In this document: positions 11,566 to 26,194 of the stretch, in pieces
Position numbering within the stretch: the stretch's first letter is position 1
How the letters are laid out: every line of letters begins with the position of its first letter
NCBI GenBank assembly: GCA_025201765.1
Contig: MU623386.1
Coordinates: forward strand, 1 to 64,000
Length of the DNA stretch: 64,000 nt
Reading direction: 5' to 3'
Source of the DNA: Daldinia sp. FL1419
Taxonomy: Eukaryota > Ascomycota > Sordariomycetes > Xylariales > Hypoxylaceae
The notes under the pieces: model-generated
What the model was told of the DNA's origin: nothing
Seen by the model: only the letters and a program-made list of their open reading frames with translations
Databases searched by the model: none
Made by a program: the position numbers and the translations under genes

Positions 11566-14500
11566 TTTAAATAAATTATTTCCCTATTTAAAAAAGACAT
11601 TCAAACAATTAGTAACAGTTAAGCTAAAAGACCTAAATTATTCAAACTTATATATCTATGAATTAACTTCTTTATTATTTTTTAAATTTCCATTATTAAA
11701 ATCAACTTCAAATCCAAATCTATCAATAATGTTATAATTTTTGAACCTAACCTTTTAAATTTTCCTATCTTTAATAGCATTTTCTTTACTTTTTTTTAAT
11801 ACTTCAAAATTATAATTATAAAACATAATACACTAAAGAATATTATAAAATAAACATTCCCAAATATCTTAATAAAAATCTAATTTTAAAGAAATAAAAT
11901 CTTCCCAAAAAACAAATAATATAAAACGGATAACAAAATTTCAATAATATTCTACCTCATTTTTAAAAGATTATAAATAAAATCTTATTAAAACAGGCAT
12001 ATATATATCTTTCTTTAATAAAATATATTGACAGAACTTAAAGTCTTTTAATAACCCTTCAAAAATAATATATTACTTTATCCATTTCTTTTTTAATTTT
12101 AATTTAATCTTAATAATTAAACAGTAATCATAAAAATAAAAATTGCAAAAAAAAGGTTTATAATAGGTATAAATATTATATATAATTAATTATACACTTA
12201 TAAAATATAAAAACGTTATTAGGTTATAATTAAATTCTTTATTACCATTAAAATCTTTATAAGTTAATTTTTAAAAATATAGCCATTTATAATATATAAC
12301 CTAATAAATAATATTTATATTTATTTAATTTTAATTATAAATTAATAAATATTTTATATTATAATTAAAAATGTAATTGTAAATATTAAAGGATAATAAT
12401 TTTTAATTAAAAAAAATTTAATTAAATATTTTTAATATTAAATTATAAATTATTTTGTTTAAATTATTAAGGTTAATAAAAAAAGGTATATTATTTCTTA
12501 CTTTTAGAATAACCTATATAAGAGCTGTTTGTTAAAAAAGAAATTATTTAATTTTCGTAGTATAATCAATAATGTATGCAATTAAAAAGAAGGTTTGATT
12601 TTAGGTAAAAATGGGAATGAAATTATAATTATATTTTAATATTGCAATTATAACCATGTTTTAATAAAAATAATTTTTAAAAGTATGTTTGATTTTAAAA
12701 ATGCTGTTATTATTTAAGAAAATTTTCTTAATAAAGTTCTATAATTAATTAAAATAATATTTTTTACCTATTTTGGCCTTTTATTTTTATCTTTATTTAT
12801 TCTTTTTGTATTTATAATAAATTTAAGTATATTAATGTATTTGCGAAATTATGGTAATAAATTATGTTTTATTTTATCACTCTTTTTCTAATTTGATCAA
12901 ATTAATTTAAAATTTTTTAAAAAATAAAAAACAGTTGTTATTGCGCGCTTTGCATCTAGATATTTCCTTATTATAACTTTTTTAAAAATATTTATTAATT
13001 TATTAAATAAAGTTAAAAAAGTTGGAATTAAGGTACCTATTATATAATAATATATTAATATAATTTTTTAATTTAATATTATTAAAGTATTAAAAAAAGT
13101 TATAAAGGTAAAAGAATTTATAATCATTTATTTTAATAATTTTAAAATGTATGTTAATAGGCCCAAATACCTTATTCTTATTTTCTGTCCAAATAATTTC
13201 GTTAAAAAAAGCTTTTATATAAATATAAAACCATATAACTGTTGTTACAAAATTTTAATTTATTTCTTTAATAATAATATAATAATATTTAATTAAATAA
13301 TTCTTTAATTTTTTTTTAATATATTTTAAATATTAATAATCATAAAATTTCCTACCTATTTTAATATATATTAAATTAATTAAATTATTAGAATTTATTA
13401 TAAATTAAATAATTAAAGAATTATTTTTTATAATTAAGTTTTATAATTAGTTTTTTTGGTTATGTTTTTTTTTATTTAATAAAGGTTATTGCCATTTAAA
13501 AACCAATATTTCTTTTATAATTCTTTTTATATAAGAATTATTAATAAATTAATATTTTTTCAATTTTTCTTTTATAATAACAAATTTTAGTAAAATAATA
13601 TTCTTTAAAATCTACATAATTTTATTAAATTTTAAAATTTTTAATTATACCTAATTAATCCTAACATTATTATCTTTTATAATATAATTAAAGATTAAAA
13701 ATGGAAAGATTAAATATATAGTAATAATGGTTCTATATTAATGCAATTTAATAAAAATTTAATTATAAAAATTATTATTAATTAATAAATAAATTTATAT
13801 AATAATGAAAAAATAATATTATATATTTTATAAAAAAAGTTTCTTTTTCTATAATTAGTAAATTCTGTCTTTTCTTTATTATTAATTAATATTGGACCAC
13901 CTAATTTATAAAATAAAATAATAATAAATATAGAAGGGAAATATTTTAGGTTACAAATGTTCGAAAATTGTTAACCTAATAAGACATAAATATAAGCCTA
14001 TTTATTTAAAATTTGTTACTCTATTATATTCTTAATATTATTATTATTTTATTTTTTAAATAATTTATATTAAAAAGATTATTAAATGAAATTAATTGTT
14101 TTAATATTAATTAGTTTATTCCTTTCCATAAAAAAGAAAATTAACAAAATTAATATGGTTATTAATTTTTAAAAGGAGCTACAATCCTTACATTTAATAA
14201 AAGAAATAGGGTTAACTAATAATTTATTAATATATAATAGTATTATACCCTTTATAGCATTTTATATTTTAATTAATTCTTACTAAATAATATCTTTTAA
14301 ATTTAATATTACATTTAAGTTATAATTATGATTATAATTAATATTAAAAATTATAAAACCTTAAATTTTATTATAAGACTTTAAATTCATATTAATAAAT
14401 ATATTATTATTATTATTATACATAAGATTTAAACCATTTTATTATAGGATATAAAAAGATTATTTAATTATTTCTTTATTTATATTATAAATATATATTA

Positions 14501-17500
14501 AACCTTCCAATAAGGTTAACAATATATATTTATTTTTATCACTTTATACTTCCCAAAAGTCATAATTTAATTTAATATTATAATAAAAATAATTATTTTC
14601 CTTCAACCATAGTAAAACTTTTATCATAATAGATTTTTAAAGACCTAAAAATGGTTTTAAAATATCTTTATCAGGTTTATTAAGGTTATACCAAATAACA
14701 TACACATTATTAATAATATTTTTAATTTTTTAAGATAAGATCTTTATAATAAAAAATAAATTATTTATAATAATTATAATATAATTAATTACTTTTTAAT
14801 AATCCTAATTATTAAATTAATTGGATAAAGGATTTAAAATAATTTTTATAATTATATTAAATATATAATTTAAGGATATAAACCTTTTTTCTAATAAACA
14901 CAAATCTTTTAAAGTAAGGGGATATAAATAAACATATAGTATTAATAATATATTTAACCTATATATTTCTAAAATATTTCTAAAATTAATATTTAATAAA
15001 TATTTTTTATAAATCTTTATAAGCCTAATATTACAAAGAAAATAATTAAAATAAAAGAAGTAATATAATAGATTATTTTTGATAAGAAAATGTAAAGGCA
15101 GAACTTTACAAAATAAAATTTATAATTTATTTATTAAACAATTTAGGAATAATTCTTAAAATAATAATTGCATTTTATTTTTAATATATTAAATAAAATA
15201 TAATTAATATTATTTTAAAAGAAGGTTATTTAATATATAAATTTTTTCTTAAAAATTGGAGATATATTAAGTTTTACAACAACTACTAATTAGTTTAATA
15301 AATAATTTGGCAAAAGATTTAAAAATTTTTTTATTAAATTTGGTATTAAAATTATCTATTAAAATTTAAACGAATTCTTTTTAATAAATAAGGTTAATTA
15401 TGTTGTTATAACATCTTTTATTAGGTCTTTTAAAGTTAGAATTAGAGTTATTGGTATAAGGGTAAGTCCGTTGTTGAGAAGGGATAGAAGATAATAAAGT
15501 ATTAGTTTTTGGTTAAAATAAAAGGTTGGGAATACCTAACATAGAAATAAAGCTTAATCCTATTACTGGAGGAGTAGGTTTAGGAAATATTAACATAAAA
15601 TAAAAAGTAATATAAAATGTTAATCTAATTATTACGGAAGGGTAGGGCCAAGTAGATAATGAAAAGGACTAAAATTTATTAATACATTTATCTTAAATAA
15701 ATTAAATCTAAAAAGTATTGCCGGATAATGGAAGGAATTTAAGGCTAAAGGTAAAATTATTACAATAAAAATAGGTATAAGTGGATGTTAAAGAAGATTA
15801 GATATATTTAACTTATACAAATCCGGTTTTAAAGTAATGGGTTTAATATTTAGTACAGAAATATTCTGCAAAAGAATATTAGATGGAGGTATAACAATTT
15901 CAAAGATATTCTACAATACACAATATTTTAAAATATTATATTAAAATAATATTTATAAAAGTAAAATATATTAATATAATTAATAGGTTAAAATATCTTA
16001 TATAAATAAAATAAAAAGATATATAATATTATTAAAGGATTTATAATATTAAATATAAATTAAATTATATATAATAAAAAAAAAAGTTTAAAATAAAAAA
16101 ATATATAATATTTACATACATAAATTATCTACATAAATAATTATTTCTAATATTACCTAATAACAATAATTATATAAAATAAAAGGAAATAGATATTATA
16201 TATATAAATAATATCCTAAATAATGACCTAACTATACAATAATATACCTAAACAACAATATTACATAAGCAACAACAATTAAAAACTATTAATATAGGTA
16301 TATATACCTACATAATTAAAAATAAATATTATAAAAAAAAATAGATTTTTTTAAAGAAAAAACCACTCTATATAAATACATAAATAATATAAAATTGTAA
16401 AATAAAATATAATTAAATTTTTTACCCATATAATAATATTAAAAATTTTATATTCTTTTTTTTATTATAAACACTTAAGGTTTTTACTTTTTAATATTAA
16501 TAATTTTATTAAATATTATTTTTAATTATATTTTTGTTTATAAAACCTTCTATTCCTTTGTACGTAAATAAAATGTTGCAAAAATTTAAAAATTCTAACC
16601 TAAATATAACATTCATTTTAAAAATAAAGGATATTAAATATTATAAAAAAAGTATATTATTAATTAAATTTAATTTTTATTAAATCCTTATTATTATAAA
16701 TATTATAATATTAAATTTAAATATAAATATTAATATAAATAATTATTTTAAATTATTTTCATTTATAATATATGTGTATATATTCTGCCTCAAAAATTTT
16801 ATTATTATTTAAAAAGATTTTATTATAATTTTAGGAAATTTATGGCTTTAGTCTATCCATATAAATAAGAAATACAATCCTGAAGGAAATTCTTATAATA
16901 TATTATTTATAAGTTTATTAAAAAGTATTTAAATATAAGTTATTAATATAGAAAATAAAATAAAATAAATTAAGAATATATTAATAATTAATATATATAG
17001 ATTTTGAAATGTATTTATTGACCACAATTTTTTACCTTTAATATAAAATTAGATATTTAACTACATATTTTTGGGATATGTTTATAAAGTACCAAATAAT
17101 ATTTTAATTAAGTTAGACTTAGGTGCAGTTATATTGCTCTTTAAATATGGAAGATTTATTAAATTCCAATTTTATTTTAATTTTGATTTTGAATATTATA
17201 TTAAAAATACCTTAGAAAAGAAAGTTTATTTTTTCTATATTTTTTTAATATTTAATAAATTTGTTATAAAGTGTTATTTGTGGGTATATAAAAATAAAGA
17301 AATTAAATTAAAAGATAATTAATATATTCATTATATAAAATAAATTATTAATAAATTATAAAATTATTTTATTATAAAAATAAAATATAAACTTATAATA
17401 TTATTATTGAATAAAATTTAAAAGAATAAGTATAAATTCTTTATTTTTATTATTATATTTATATAAATTCTTTATTTAATTCTTAATAATTAAAGAGGAT

Positions 17501-17611
17501 AAAAAAGAATAATTACTACATCTTAAATATTATTTATATTTAATTTTATAAAGGACTTATAGTAGAAGATATAATGCGGAAAACAAAATGTAGAGATTTA
17601 AGTTGTTAAGG

Positions 17612-17674
17612 TTTTATAAATTTTATAAATTTTATAAATTTCATAAATTTCATAAATTTCACAGGTTTCACAGA
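17612..17674. repeat. 9-bp tandem repeat, 7 copies, graded divergence
   Basis: Seven contiguous 9-bp units: three TTTTATAAA, two TTTCATAAA, then TTTCACAGG and TTTCACAGA. The change along the array is exactly what C to T and G to A transitions would make from a TTTCACAGG-like ancestor, so mutation is strongest on the left and fades on the right over about 60 bp. Confidence 0.85.
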
Positions 17675-20600
17675 CTTCTCCAAATAATAACAATATACTT
17701 TATAACATGGTAAGTGATGAAGATCCTTTCCCAAATATATTATTATGCAAATGCCAATAATATAAATGAAAATTGTTTATAATGTAAATTATTAAAGTAT
17801 TTAAAATAGGAAGAAAGGATAGATTAGATAGGGTGAATTAATCTAAGAATATTTAATAAAAATAAAGATTTGATATATTAAATAAAAAAAATTAATAAAA
17901 AGAGTAATTATTTATCTAATATAGATTTAAATTTATTATATATTCTTTGATTGTACCTAATTATATTTTGCCTATAATTTAATTATGTTTTGATTATATT
18001 TAGATAAATCTTTATTATTTTTAATCATATTTATAAATATTAATTATATTTTATATAAAATATATTAAAAATAATATAAATTTATTAAATTTTTTATTTT
18101 AATAACCAACTTAAAGGAGTAATACCCTTTTTGAAATTTGTAATATAAATATAAGAGATTTTAAACTTAAACTTATTTTTAGATTAATTATCTAATTTAG
18201 ATAATGGTTATTTTGGAACAAATGCGGGATTTTAGGAGGAAATGGTATCTTATAAAAAGATAGGACTTTTAATGGTGGATTACCTAAATTTTATACGTAA
18301 ATTTAAATAATAAAATTTTTTATTAATATATTTATTTATTAATGAAAATTGAGATTTTTTATAAAGAAGTTTTAAATTATTTAAAAAATTATTAAAAGGG
18401 TTAGGTAAGGAATATAAATTGAAATTGTAATTATTAAATTTAACATTATTATTAAAATGTTTTATTTAATTTATTTAAATAAAATAATAAAGATTATTAA
18501 TGTTATTATTAAAATTATTAAAATTAAGATTATTAATATTAAGGATATTATTATTTTTATTAGTGATGTTTTTAGTAAAATTGTTATTGGTAGTATTTTT
18601 AATAAAATTGTTTTTATTAGGATTATTAATATTAATAATTTCTAAATTCTCAACTTTAATAATATTAGAATTATTAAAATTATGCTTCTTATTAATAATC
18701 TCTTTAATTCTTATACCTATTACTTTTAAAATTAATTAAGGAAAAGAAATAATAATATATATTTGATTAATAATAATATTTTTCTTTAAATTGTGAATAA
18801 GAATAAAATATTTAACCTTTCTATCATCAACTACAAATAATATAATAATTTAATTAATAAATAAAGATTAGGCAAAACATATAAAAAAGAATTTTATAAA
18901 ATAATAAATAAATAAGATAAAAATATTATAATATAATAAATAAATTTTTATATTAAAATTAATAGATTTACCCAACGGATTTAAAATATAACAAACCAGA
19001 TATAAACAACCATTTTCATTAAAATTAAATTTAAAAATAAAAATAATAACATTTAAATCCTAAAAATTATAATAATTTTTACAAAAATAAATATTATTAC
19101 CAAGGTTAAAATATATAAATATAAATTTGTAAGAATGGAGGAACCTTAATATAACATTACACCTAAAGAAAATTTTGATTATATTTGAGAAAATATGGCT
19201 ATATTCAAAAATATTAATTTAATTTATAAAAAAATATGATATTTATTTAGAATTATACGCAGAAGGAACTCCAAATTTTAAAATAAATCCATAAAAAATA
19301 ATAAGGCAATAAATAACCTCCCAAAATTTTAGGAAATTTTTAAGAAATTTCCAATAATTAAAATAAAATATAATAAAATATAGATTTCCTATTCATACAA
19401 ATTAATATAATAAAAAAAAATAATAAAAAGGAAAATATATTTTAACTTTTTTTATACCTTAAATAATAAAAATAATAAATTCCATATAAAATTATAAAAT
19501 TTTATAAAATAAAACGCAAATATTCTATTACTAACAAAAATAAAAAAGGTATAAATACATCTTCAACATTACAACCTTTATTATTAATCCATTTATTTTT
19601 AAAAATTATATAATAAATAATATAAATTATATTATATAAAAATTTATTATTATTAAATACTTAAAAAATAATAAATAAAATAGGTGGATTATAATTAAGG
19701 TAATAGATTTTAATTAACAATTAAAATTCAATTTCTTTAAAAAAATTAAGAAATAAATTGTATATAAGGATTTCTTTAAAATTTATATTAATAATATATC
19801 TTTAAAATTAATATATTTATATAATAAAATAAATAAATATAATAAAATTTAATTATTTAATAAAAATAAATTAATATAAAGATTAATAATATATTAATAA
19901 TATTACATAAAAAATAGGTTATTTATGAAGGTAAAGAACAAAACAGATTATATATAATATAAGGAATAAATTATTTAAATATTATTAATTTATCTACTAA
20001 CATAATATATATATATAATAAATATAATTAATTTTTCATAATAATAAATATATTATAAAATATTAAACTTATTATAAGAATAAATATTATTTATAAGTTT
20101 TTAAAAATAATAATATTATAATGAATTAAACATTTATAAAAAACCTTATCTAAAAACTTAAGGATTGTGTCAGCCTTTGGGGTGACCTCCAGTTTATTTT
20201 TGAAATATTGGTATTATTATTTGCAAGGTAATTGGGAATTATTTTTATAAATTAATAATAGTAGTAAACTTCTTATTTATTCTATGTAGTATAGTTGTTT
20301 TTTAAGAAATAATCTATTCTTTCTAATTTTTAAATTATTTTAAAAATGATATTATTATTTTTTTATAATATTTTTTTATTTTATATTTATTAAAATTAAT
20401 GTTAAAGATTTTTTTAAAAATGATATATTTTTTTTAAATATTTTGAATTAAAAATAAAATTAATATTTAATAAGATTTTAATATAATTTTTATTATATAA
20501 TTTAAAAGTTGGATTAATTTATTACATTTAATATTATATAAAATTATAATTCATATATATATTTATATATTTTCATTATAATAAAGCCTTTTAATTAATA

Positions 20601-21160
20601 TAAATTAATTTATATTATAAAAACAAACATTTATAATAAAGTTATTGGGCATATTTATTATATTATTTTGTCTATTTTTTCTAAAAGCCAATAAATTATT
20701 TAAATTTTTAGAATTAACTTTATAATCTTTAATATTTGGTTATGTTGGTTAAAAGGTTAGAAAGAATAGAGGTCTCCTTACTAAATTAGTATTTTCTAAA
20801 TTCAATTAATCCCATACGTTTAGGTTATAAGCTAAAACTATAAAAGCCTAATTCCATACTTTTTAATTATTAAATATAAATAATTAACTTTTTTTTATAA
20901 TATTTTTAAATAATATTATTTAATTAAATATAATTAAAATTATATTAAATATATATTTATATAATATAATTAAATTAATATTAACCATATATTTATATTA
21001 AAATATAATTAAAACTTTTAATTATTACATAATATATAAAAAAAAATTATAATTATAAAATTTAAATTATTCTTTTTATTATTAAAATTCTAAAATAAAG
21101 CAATAAGGCTTTTTATAGAATTATTACAAGGGAAAGAATTTTTCCACGCTATTTTTAGGC

Positions 21161-21967
21161 TTACTAATCCAACACTTTTCCAGGATCATCCTAGCTGAGA
21201 TCATGAGCTGCTAAGATTGGATAACTGGTATATGCATATGCCGCTTTGCGTTATTAGTGGCGCTCAAACCGTACCGGGGGTGCTCGTCAGTAATGTGGCG
21301 GTGATTGGATACTCAGCTCGTAGAAGTATGAACCTACATATGCAACATGTCATTCCATTTCAACAAGGAAAACTCACCGAGACGAGGCAACCAAACTAGA
21401 GGGCGAACGATGAGCCAGGCAGATCGCTAGGCGCCAGACCTACAAGCCAATGGCTCCTTTCCGTTCTCCTTGGTTACCTCTGTATAAAGAAATTTGGATG
21501 TACATCTAGAAAAGATACAATCCCATTGTTATACGGAAGGTTCTCGAAGGTTCCCTACGTGGTCAACTTGTATATGCCGACTCGTTATGGTTGATAATAT
21601 GATCAATCTCATTGGAAAAGCGACCCTACTTCATAGCAAGAACTGCTATACGTCGATCTAAGAGTCAATCTAGGTGTCTCTTTGGCTGTCAACCTTGCGA
21701 GTCTGCCTACGCCAGGTAAACGAGTCCTCCGTGGGGGCCAACAATGCTCAGAATCGCATGTGCGCTTGTAGGAGAATTCGCATCCGCGAATTCTACGTTT
21801 GCGAGAAATGTATTGGTTGTTATTTATCTCATGAGCTTACCCCAGGATTAAAGTGCCGAATTTCTTAGGTATGAACTCGGGCTTTTGAATGGACTATTCC
21901 ATCTTATAATTTTCTCTGAATTGGTTCTACCAACTAGGTCAGTTTTATCCAGCCTTATATTTTCCCA
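21161..21967. other. Transition zone and upstream region of the HET gene
   Basis: Base composition becomes normal here. Two short frames (21217-21399 + and 21674-21868 +) show no recognisable domain and no splice continuity with the HET gene, so I do not call them. The 3' part is presumably the promoter and leader of the gene starting at 21968. No other element is recognised. Confidence 0.4.
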
Positions 21968-24732
21968 ATGGCACGATACAAATATCAGGATCTTCAGGAT
22001 GGTCGTAGTTTTAGACTGTTGAGTCTATTGCCTAGCAACGATCTAGCTGATCCTATTCGATGTCAACTTCAGGTTCATTCTCTGACGGAAGATGGTCAGA
22101 TTCTACATTATACTGCGCTCTCTTACGTCTGGGGTGACCCGAGTTTTGATAGCTTTATCGAATGTGAGGGTGGTATATTACCTATTAATCGGGGTTGTTT
22201 CCAGGCTTTGCGTTCCCTTCGCGATTCGCTGCGCGACACCAATAAGAGCTTGGCCTTCACGCCATACTTCTGGGTTGATGCAGTTTGCATTAATCAATCA
22301 GACGAACGCGAGAAGAGTATCCAAGTTCAGTTAATGGGCGACATTTACCGTTCCGCCGAGACGGTTTTATGCTTCGTTGGGGATTCCTATTCCCAGGAAG
22401 ATCTGTACGTATCTAACTGTTTGGGATCGAAGGCTGGATCGAGGCGGCACTTTCTTCGCCGGGATCTTCGACCTTCAGGAGGGTGGATGGCTGACAGGGA
22501 TATCTTAGGGGCTAATAATCTACGAGAGTCTGCGGTGCGCAAACTCTTCGAATCGCAGTACTGGACGAGGCTGTGGACGTTCCAGGAAGCGCTACTCTCA
22601 CATCGTAAAATTGTCTTTTTGGGTACAGATATGATAGAATGGGAATCCGTTGGGACTCTACTTCAACAAGCTGCGGTGGTGAAGCGCGAAGGGATCAGTC
22701 ATTTGCTGCCGAAGGCAATTCATTTTCACTCTCTAACGACAACTAGTCCTATGCTTCGCCTTCTTCTTGATGGAAACAGTGTGAATAGTACCAAGGGGTT
22801 CAACAAAACTTACACACAAAGCTTGTCATTAGAGATACGCAGAATATTGTCTTTCTCTTCTGAACTCAAAACTTCCGACCCTCGCGATAAAATCTACGCT
22901 CTGGTTGGGGTTATGGCGGCACTAGAGGTTGATCTCGGGATTGATTATTCTCGGCCCCTGGCACTGATATATAAAGATAGCTTCAGTGCTTTCTCGATGA
23001 AAGCATGCTCATTCCAGAGATGGACTCCTAAAACCGCGGATGTATCATTCGCATTCTTACATATGGGACCTGGAAACAGTTTTCATAAATTGCACTCACT
23101 GCCGGTTAGGACCAAAGGAAGTGTAACCAGGAGCCAGGCCACCGGGAGCCGCAAAATAACGCCCAAACCCACATACACCGTGCAATACCTACATTGGGGC
23201 GAAGATATGATAAACTTACCTCTGAACAAAGTGGTCCCGAATATAATCCCGAACGAAACATGGTCCACGAAGGTAGAGAACGGAAATTGTTCAGGCAGCG
23301 ACGATGAGACTGAGTCAACAATTTCATCTCACGAACTAGGTGAATTGAGCTACCTCTCACTTGCGCATTCACTTGCCCGTTCGTTCTCGATAAGAAAAAG
23401 AAACTGGCTCATCTCACGGGTTTCTGTCGAGTTGGGTCCTGTATTGAGTCAGTGCACCAGGGATGGGGGAAATACTAGGTGTCAACAAACTGCATCTTGT
23501 TCAAATGGACGTGCCGATAGCCAGGGTATTTCTCCTACAAGCCAGCGTCCCAAGAGCCATAGGAGATCGAGGGATCAGGATGATCATAGTGATGACGAAG
23601 GAAACCAGGAACACCCGAGGAAGAAAAACAAGGGCAGTGATGTGGATGACATTAAAAAGCTCTTAGCATGCCCATTCCACCAAAGAGAGCCCCGTAGGCC
23701 TTCAATCAATCGCTCATGCACCGGCCCTGGCTGGGCTTCAATCGCTAGACTAAAGTAAGTCTATAACTTCCACTTTACTGTACGCTTCTAACTTGGATAG
23801 GGAGCATTTATACCGAGTTCATTTCGTTCACCGCTGTCGAAGATGCAAATCTCGGTTTATCACGGCGTCCGAGCTAGATCAACATTACGAGGCTTTGATT
23901 CCATGCATGGCATCGTCTGCCCCTGCTGACCCAATGGAAGGGTTTAATGAGAACCAACGGGAAGGTCTCAAGTGCAGGCGCGTACAAGATTGGAAGAAGA
24001 TTTACCAGATCCTATTCCCAGATGATGACGAAAACACCATACCGTCACAATGTAAGTACTTTTATATGACTGTATTTTCGTTGCGATATGAACCTAATTA
24101 TTACAGATTACGCGAGTGTCATCACCATCGCTGATATTCTCGATCAATTTGATCGCGCCTACCAGGAAGAAGCCGAACGGCAGCTTCCAGGACGCGTGCG
24201 ATCCGTTCTGGAAGGCCTGTCGTCTAGGCCGAATTACTCTATTCAAGATGAGATCATGCTCATGATCAATGATATAAATAATACAGTGATAAGCTCATTC
24301 AGACAGCGAATGGAGGGTGTAGTATTGGGAAGCCCGAACCCAGCCCCTTCAGAGGACTCCGTGGTAACGCCGTCGAGAGTTGAGCCTAATTTGGATAACC
24401 CAGCCAGTTTCTTCCTAGAGTACTTGAACAACATCGATAACGAATATAATATGTCACACAGCCTGGATAGCCAGCCAGGATTTGACTATAATACCTTTCA
24501 GAGCTCCACGGGCCCTGTATATACTGATGAACAAAACCGCGGTTTTAACACATCACCGCCTATGAACCTCCTTGGAACTTACGACGGGGTACTTCATGCT
24601 CCCACTATAATAAGGAATGAGGGTATAAACAATACACAGGGACACCATACGTCAAATCGAGTCAATAATCGCGAGGGGGATTCGGCCGATGAATGGACGG
24701 TCGTTGAAGCCCCTCCGGAGGAAAGTCCTTAA
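21968..24732 (+). CDS. HET-domain protein fused to a fungal C2H2-type zinc-finger module
   Basis: Exons 21968-23754, 23801-24051 and 24107-24732 give 887 residues. Introns of 46 and 55 bp have GTAAGT donors. The N-terminal part is a HET domain of the kind that triggers vegetative-incompatibility cell death: YTALSYVWGD (48-57), FWVDAVCINQSD (101-112), MGDIYRSAETVLCFVGD (123-139), YWTRLWTFQEALL (198-210) and SDPRDKIYALVGV (303-315). From about residue 440 the protein changes type: an acidic/Ser-rich linker, a basic patch, then ACPFHQREP (567-575) and RLKEHLYRVHF...RCRRC (594-611), the layout of uncharacterised fungal C2H2-type proteins, followed by a long low-complexity tail. The junction (about 345-440) lies inside a 596-codon uninterrupted frame, so the fusion is in the DNA itself. 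The usual long HET C-terminal half is missing. The start ATG has a good context (CCAATGG). It is the first gene after the AT-rich block. Role in allorecognition or defence is inferred. Confidence 0.85.
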
Positions 24733-25530
24733 AGCAGCCTATCTGTAAATAGGGGCAGTAGAGACATACTACCGATAGATGGAGTCTAACCTACCTACCT
24801 AGGTATATCTCATCCTAAAGATACCTAACCTACCTAGGTATATAGCGAATAATATAATACAAGACGCATTGGATCATTATAAAAAATAAGAACAGGAACG
24901 GTAACAAAGGTAACATTTTGCACTGTCGTTTGAACGTTACTTTGAATTCTGAATACCTTGAGTGGATAGGCTTGGCCTTCAACCATTGGGTACCTAGGTA
25001 GGTAGGTAGGTAGGTATTGTACCTATAAATCCGTGGTCGACTAGCGGTCTCAGGTAATGCTGCGACAGCTATATTAAGTGGAACTATCTTAACAAGCGCG
25101 CAGCCGTTAAATTTATCTCATTCCACATGTCGTACGCCCCATGATACGGGGCAGATGAGATGCTAGCGAATTAAAGTTAAGTCGGCGGATTTGATCTGAA
25201 TTGAACATAATGAATGGAATGATTTAAGCTGGCCAGCCTATGGTACCTTGCATGCTTCGAAGTCTCGATACTACTCTCAGGGCATTTTATTGAGCCAATA
25301 ATTTACCTCAGGTACCTAGGTACATGACAATTCTCATAACTAACGTGTTTCTTTGACGAGGTCTATAAAGAATAATATAATATGTACTTATTTGGCTAGC
25401 ATCGTGTTTTGCTGACGTACGGGGAAATACACTAACCTACAGTAGAGGTAGGTACTATGTAAGGTACCTAGACAGGCTTGTTGAATATGTAGTAAAGACT
25501 TATTACCGAGTTTTTTTGCCGAATCGTTGG

Positions 25531-25548
25531 TTTTTGCCGCGGCAAAAA
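25531..25548. repeat. 18-bp perfect palindrome
   Basis: TTTTTGCCGCGGCAAAAA reads the same on both strands. It contains the GCCGCGGC core that could serve a dimeric regulator, or fold as a hairpin in RNA. It is about 830 bp upstream of the Zn2Cys6 gene and about 800 bp past the HET-fusion gene. No function can be assigned. Confidence 0.6.
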
Positions 25549-26194
25549 GGTACAAGTCTTGTACTACTTCACAACCACCCTTACCTTCTGCAAGGTATAT
25601 GAGATAGGCCTGACCTAATACATCTAGGACAAAACTGATACATAGTTAAGTTAATACTTTAATCTGTGGAATGCCTAGCCTGCCTTGCCAGTGCCAGCTC
25701 GCCCATCCCGGGCTTTTCCTTAGTTGGACGTATCGGAGAAGAGCGAGGACTTTGTTAGTTTACCCCCGTAAAAGGGGACTAACGTCGTTCTTTCACGCGA
25801 CATATAAAGCGTGGTCATCGATGGCTAATTCCCTTTGAAATACATCACAAGATGCTATTATTGGTCCTTTTTGGCCCCGGAAACTCCGCAAAGGAGACCA
25901 CATGGTTGCCTCGATCTGAGCAATTAAGAAGATCCCACGCCAGTGGTATCGACTCCGGTGCCGCAACTCGGGCGAGACCCTGCATTATCCTAGCTCAGAG
26001 CATTATTAATTCGCAAAGCCGCCGTCTAAGCCCAACATGGATGGCAGTGGCCGGGGCTCCCAACAATAGAGATCTCCAAGGAATAGGTACCTTCTAGATC
26101 CCCATGTTTTCTTGCCTGTCAGCCCGTCTAACTTCCGTCTAACTTGTCTTAGCAACCTACCTACCTATCTACTATGTAGCAACCTGTCTAACCT

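Larger units (their letters stand above)
9746..21160. repeat. AT-rich, RIP-like degenerate repeat block (right part)
   Basis: This continues the gene-free, extremely AT-rich region, again in blocks of opposite G/C skew (C-retaining about 10.65-12.1 kb, G-retaining about 15.3-15.9 kb). The frames at 17071-17322 + and 18457-18739 + are Ile/Leu/Lys-rich and overlap each other in different phases, so I treat them as chance. A short helicase-like relic lies on the minus strand near 10.7-11.6 kb, and a 9-bp tandem repeat at 17612-17674. Composition switches to normal within about 50 bp near 21160. Confidence 0.85.

Noticed and set aside
17071..17322. 83-codon ORF as a gene
   Set aside because: Composition is Ile/Lys/Phe/Tyr as expected for random AT-rich DNA; no motif and no supporting signals.
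18457..18739. Two overlapping ORFs (62 and 79 codons)
   Set aside because: Both arise from a TTATTA-rich low-complexity stretch and overlap in different frames.
1..21160. Inserted mitochondrial genome
   Set aside because: No mitochondrial genes, rRNA or tRNA sequences can be read. Opposite-skew blocks and integrase motifs point to mutated repeats instead.
23106..23372. Antisense ORF within the HET fusion gene
   Set aside because: A shadow of the coding strand, with no motif or splice sites.
25852..26097. 81-codon ORF upstream of the transcription factor
   Set aside because: No domain, no splice continuity with 26377, and it lies in the promoter-like interval.
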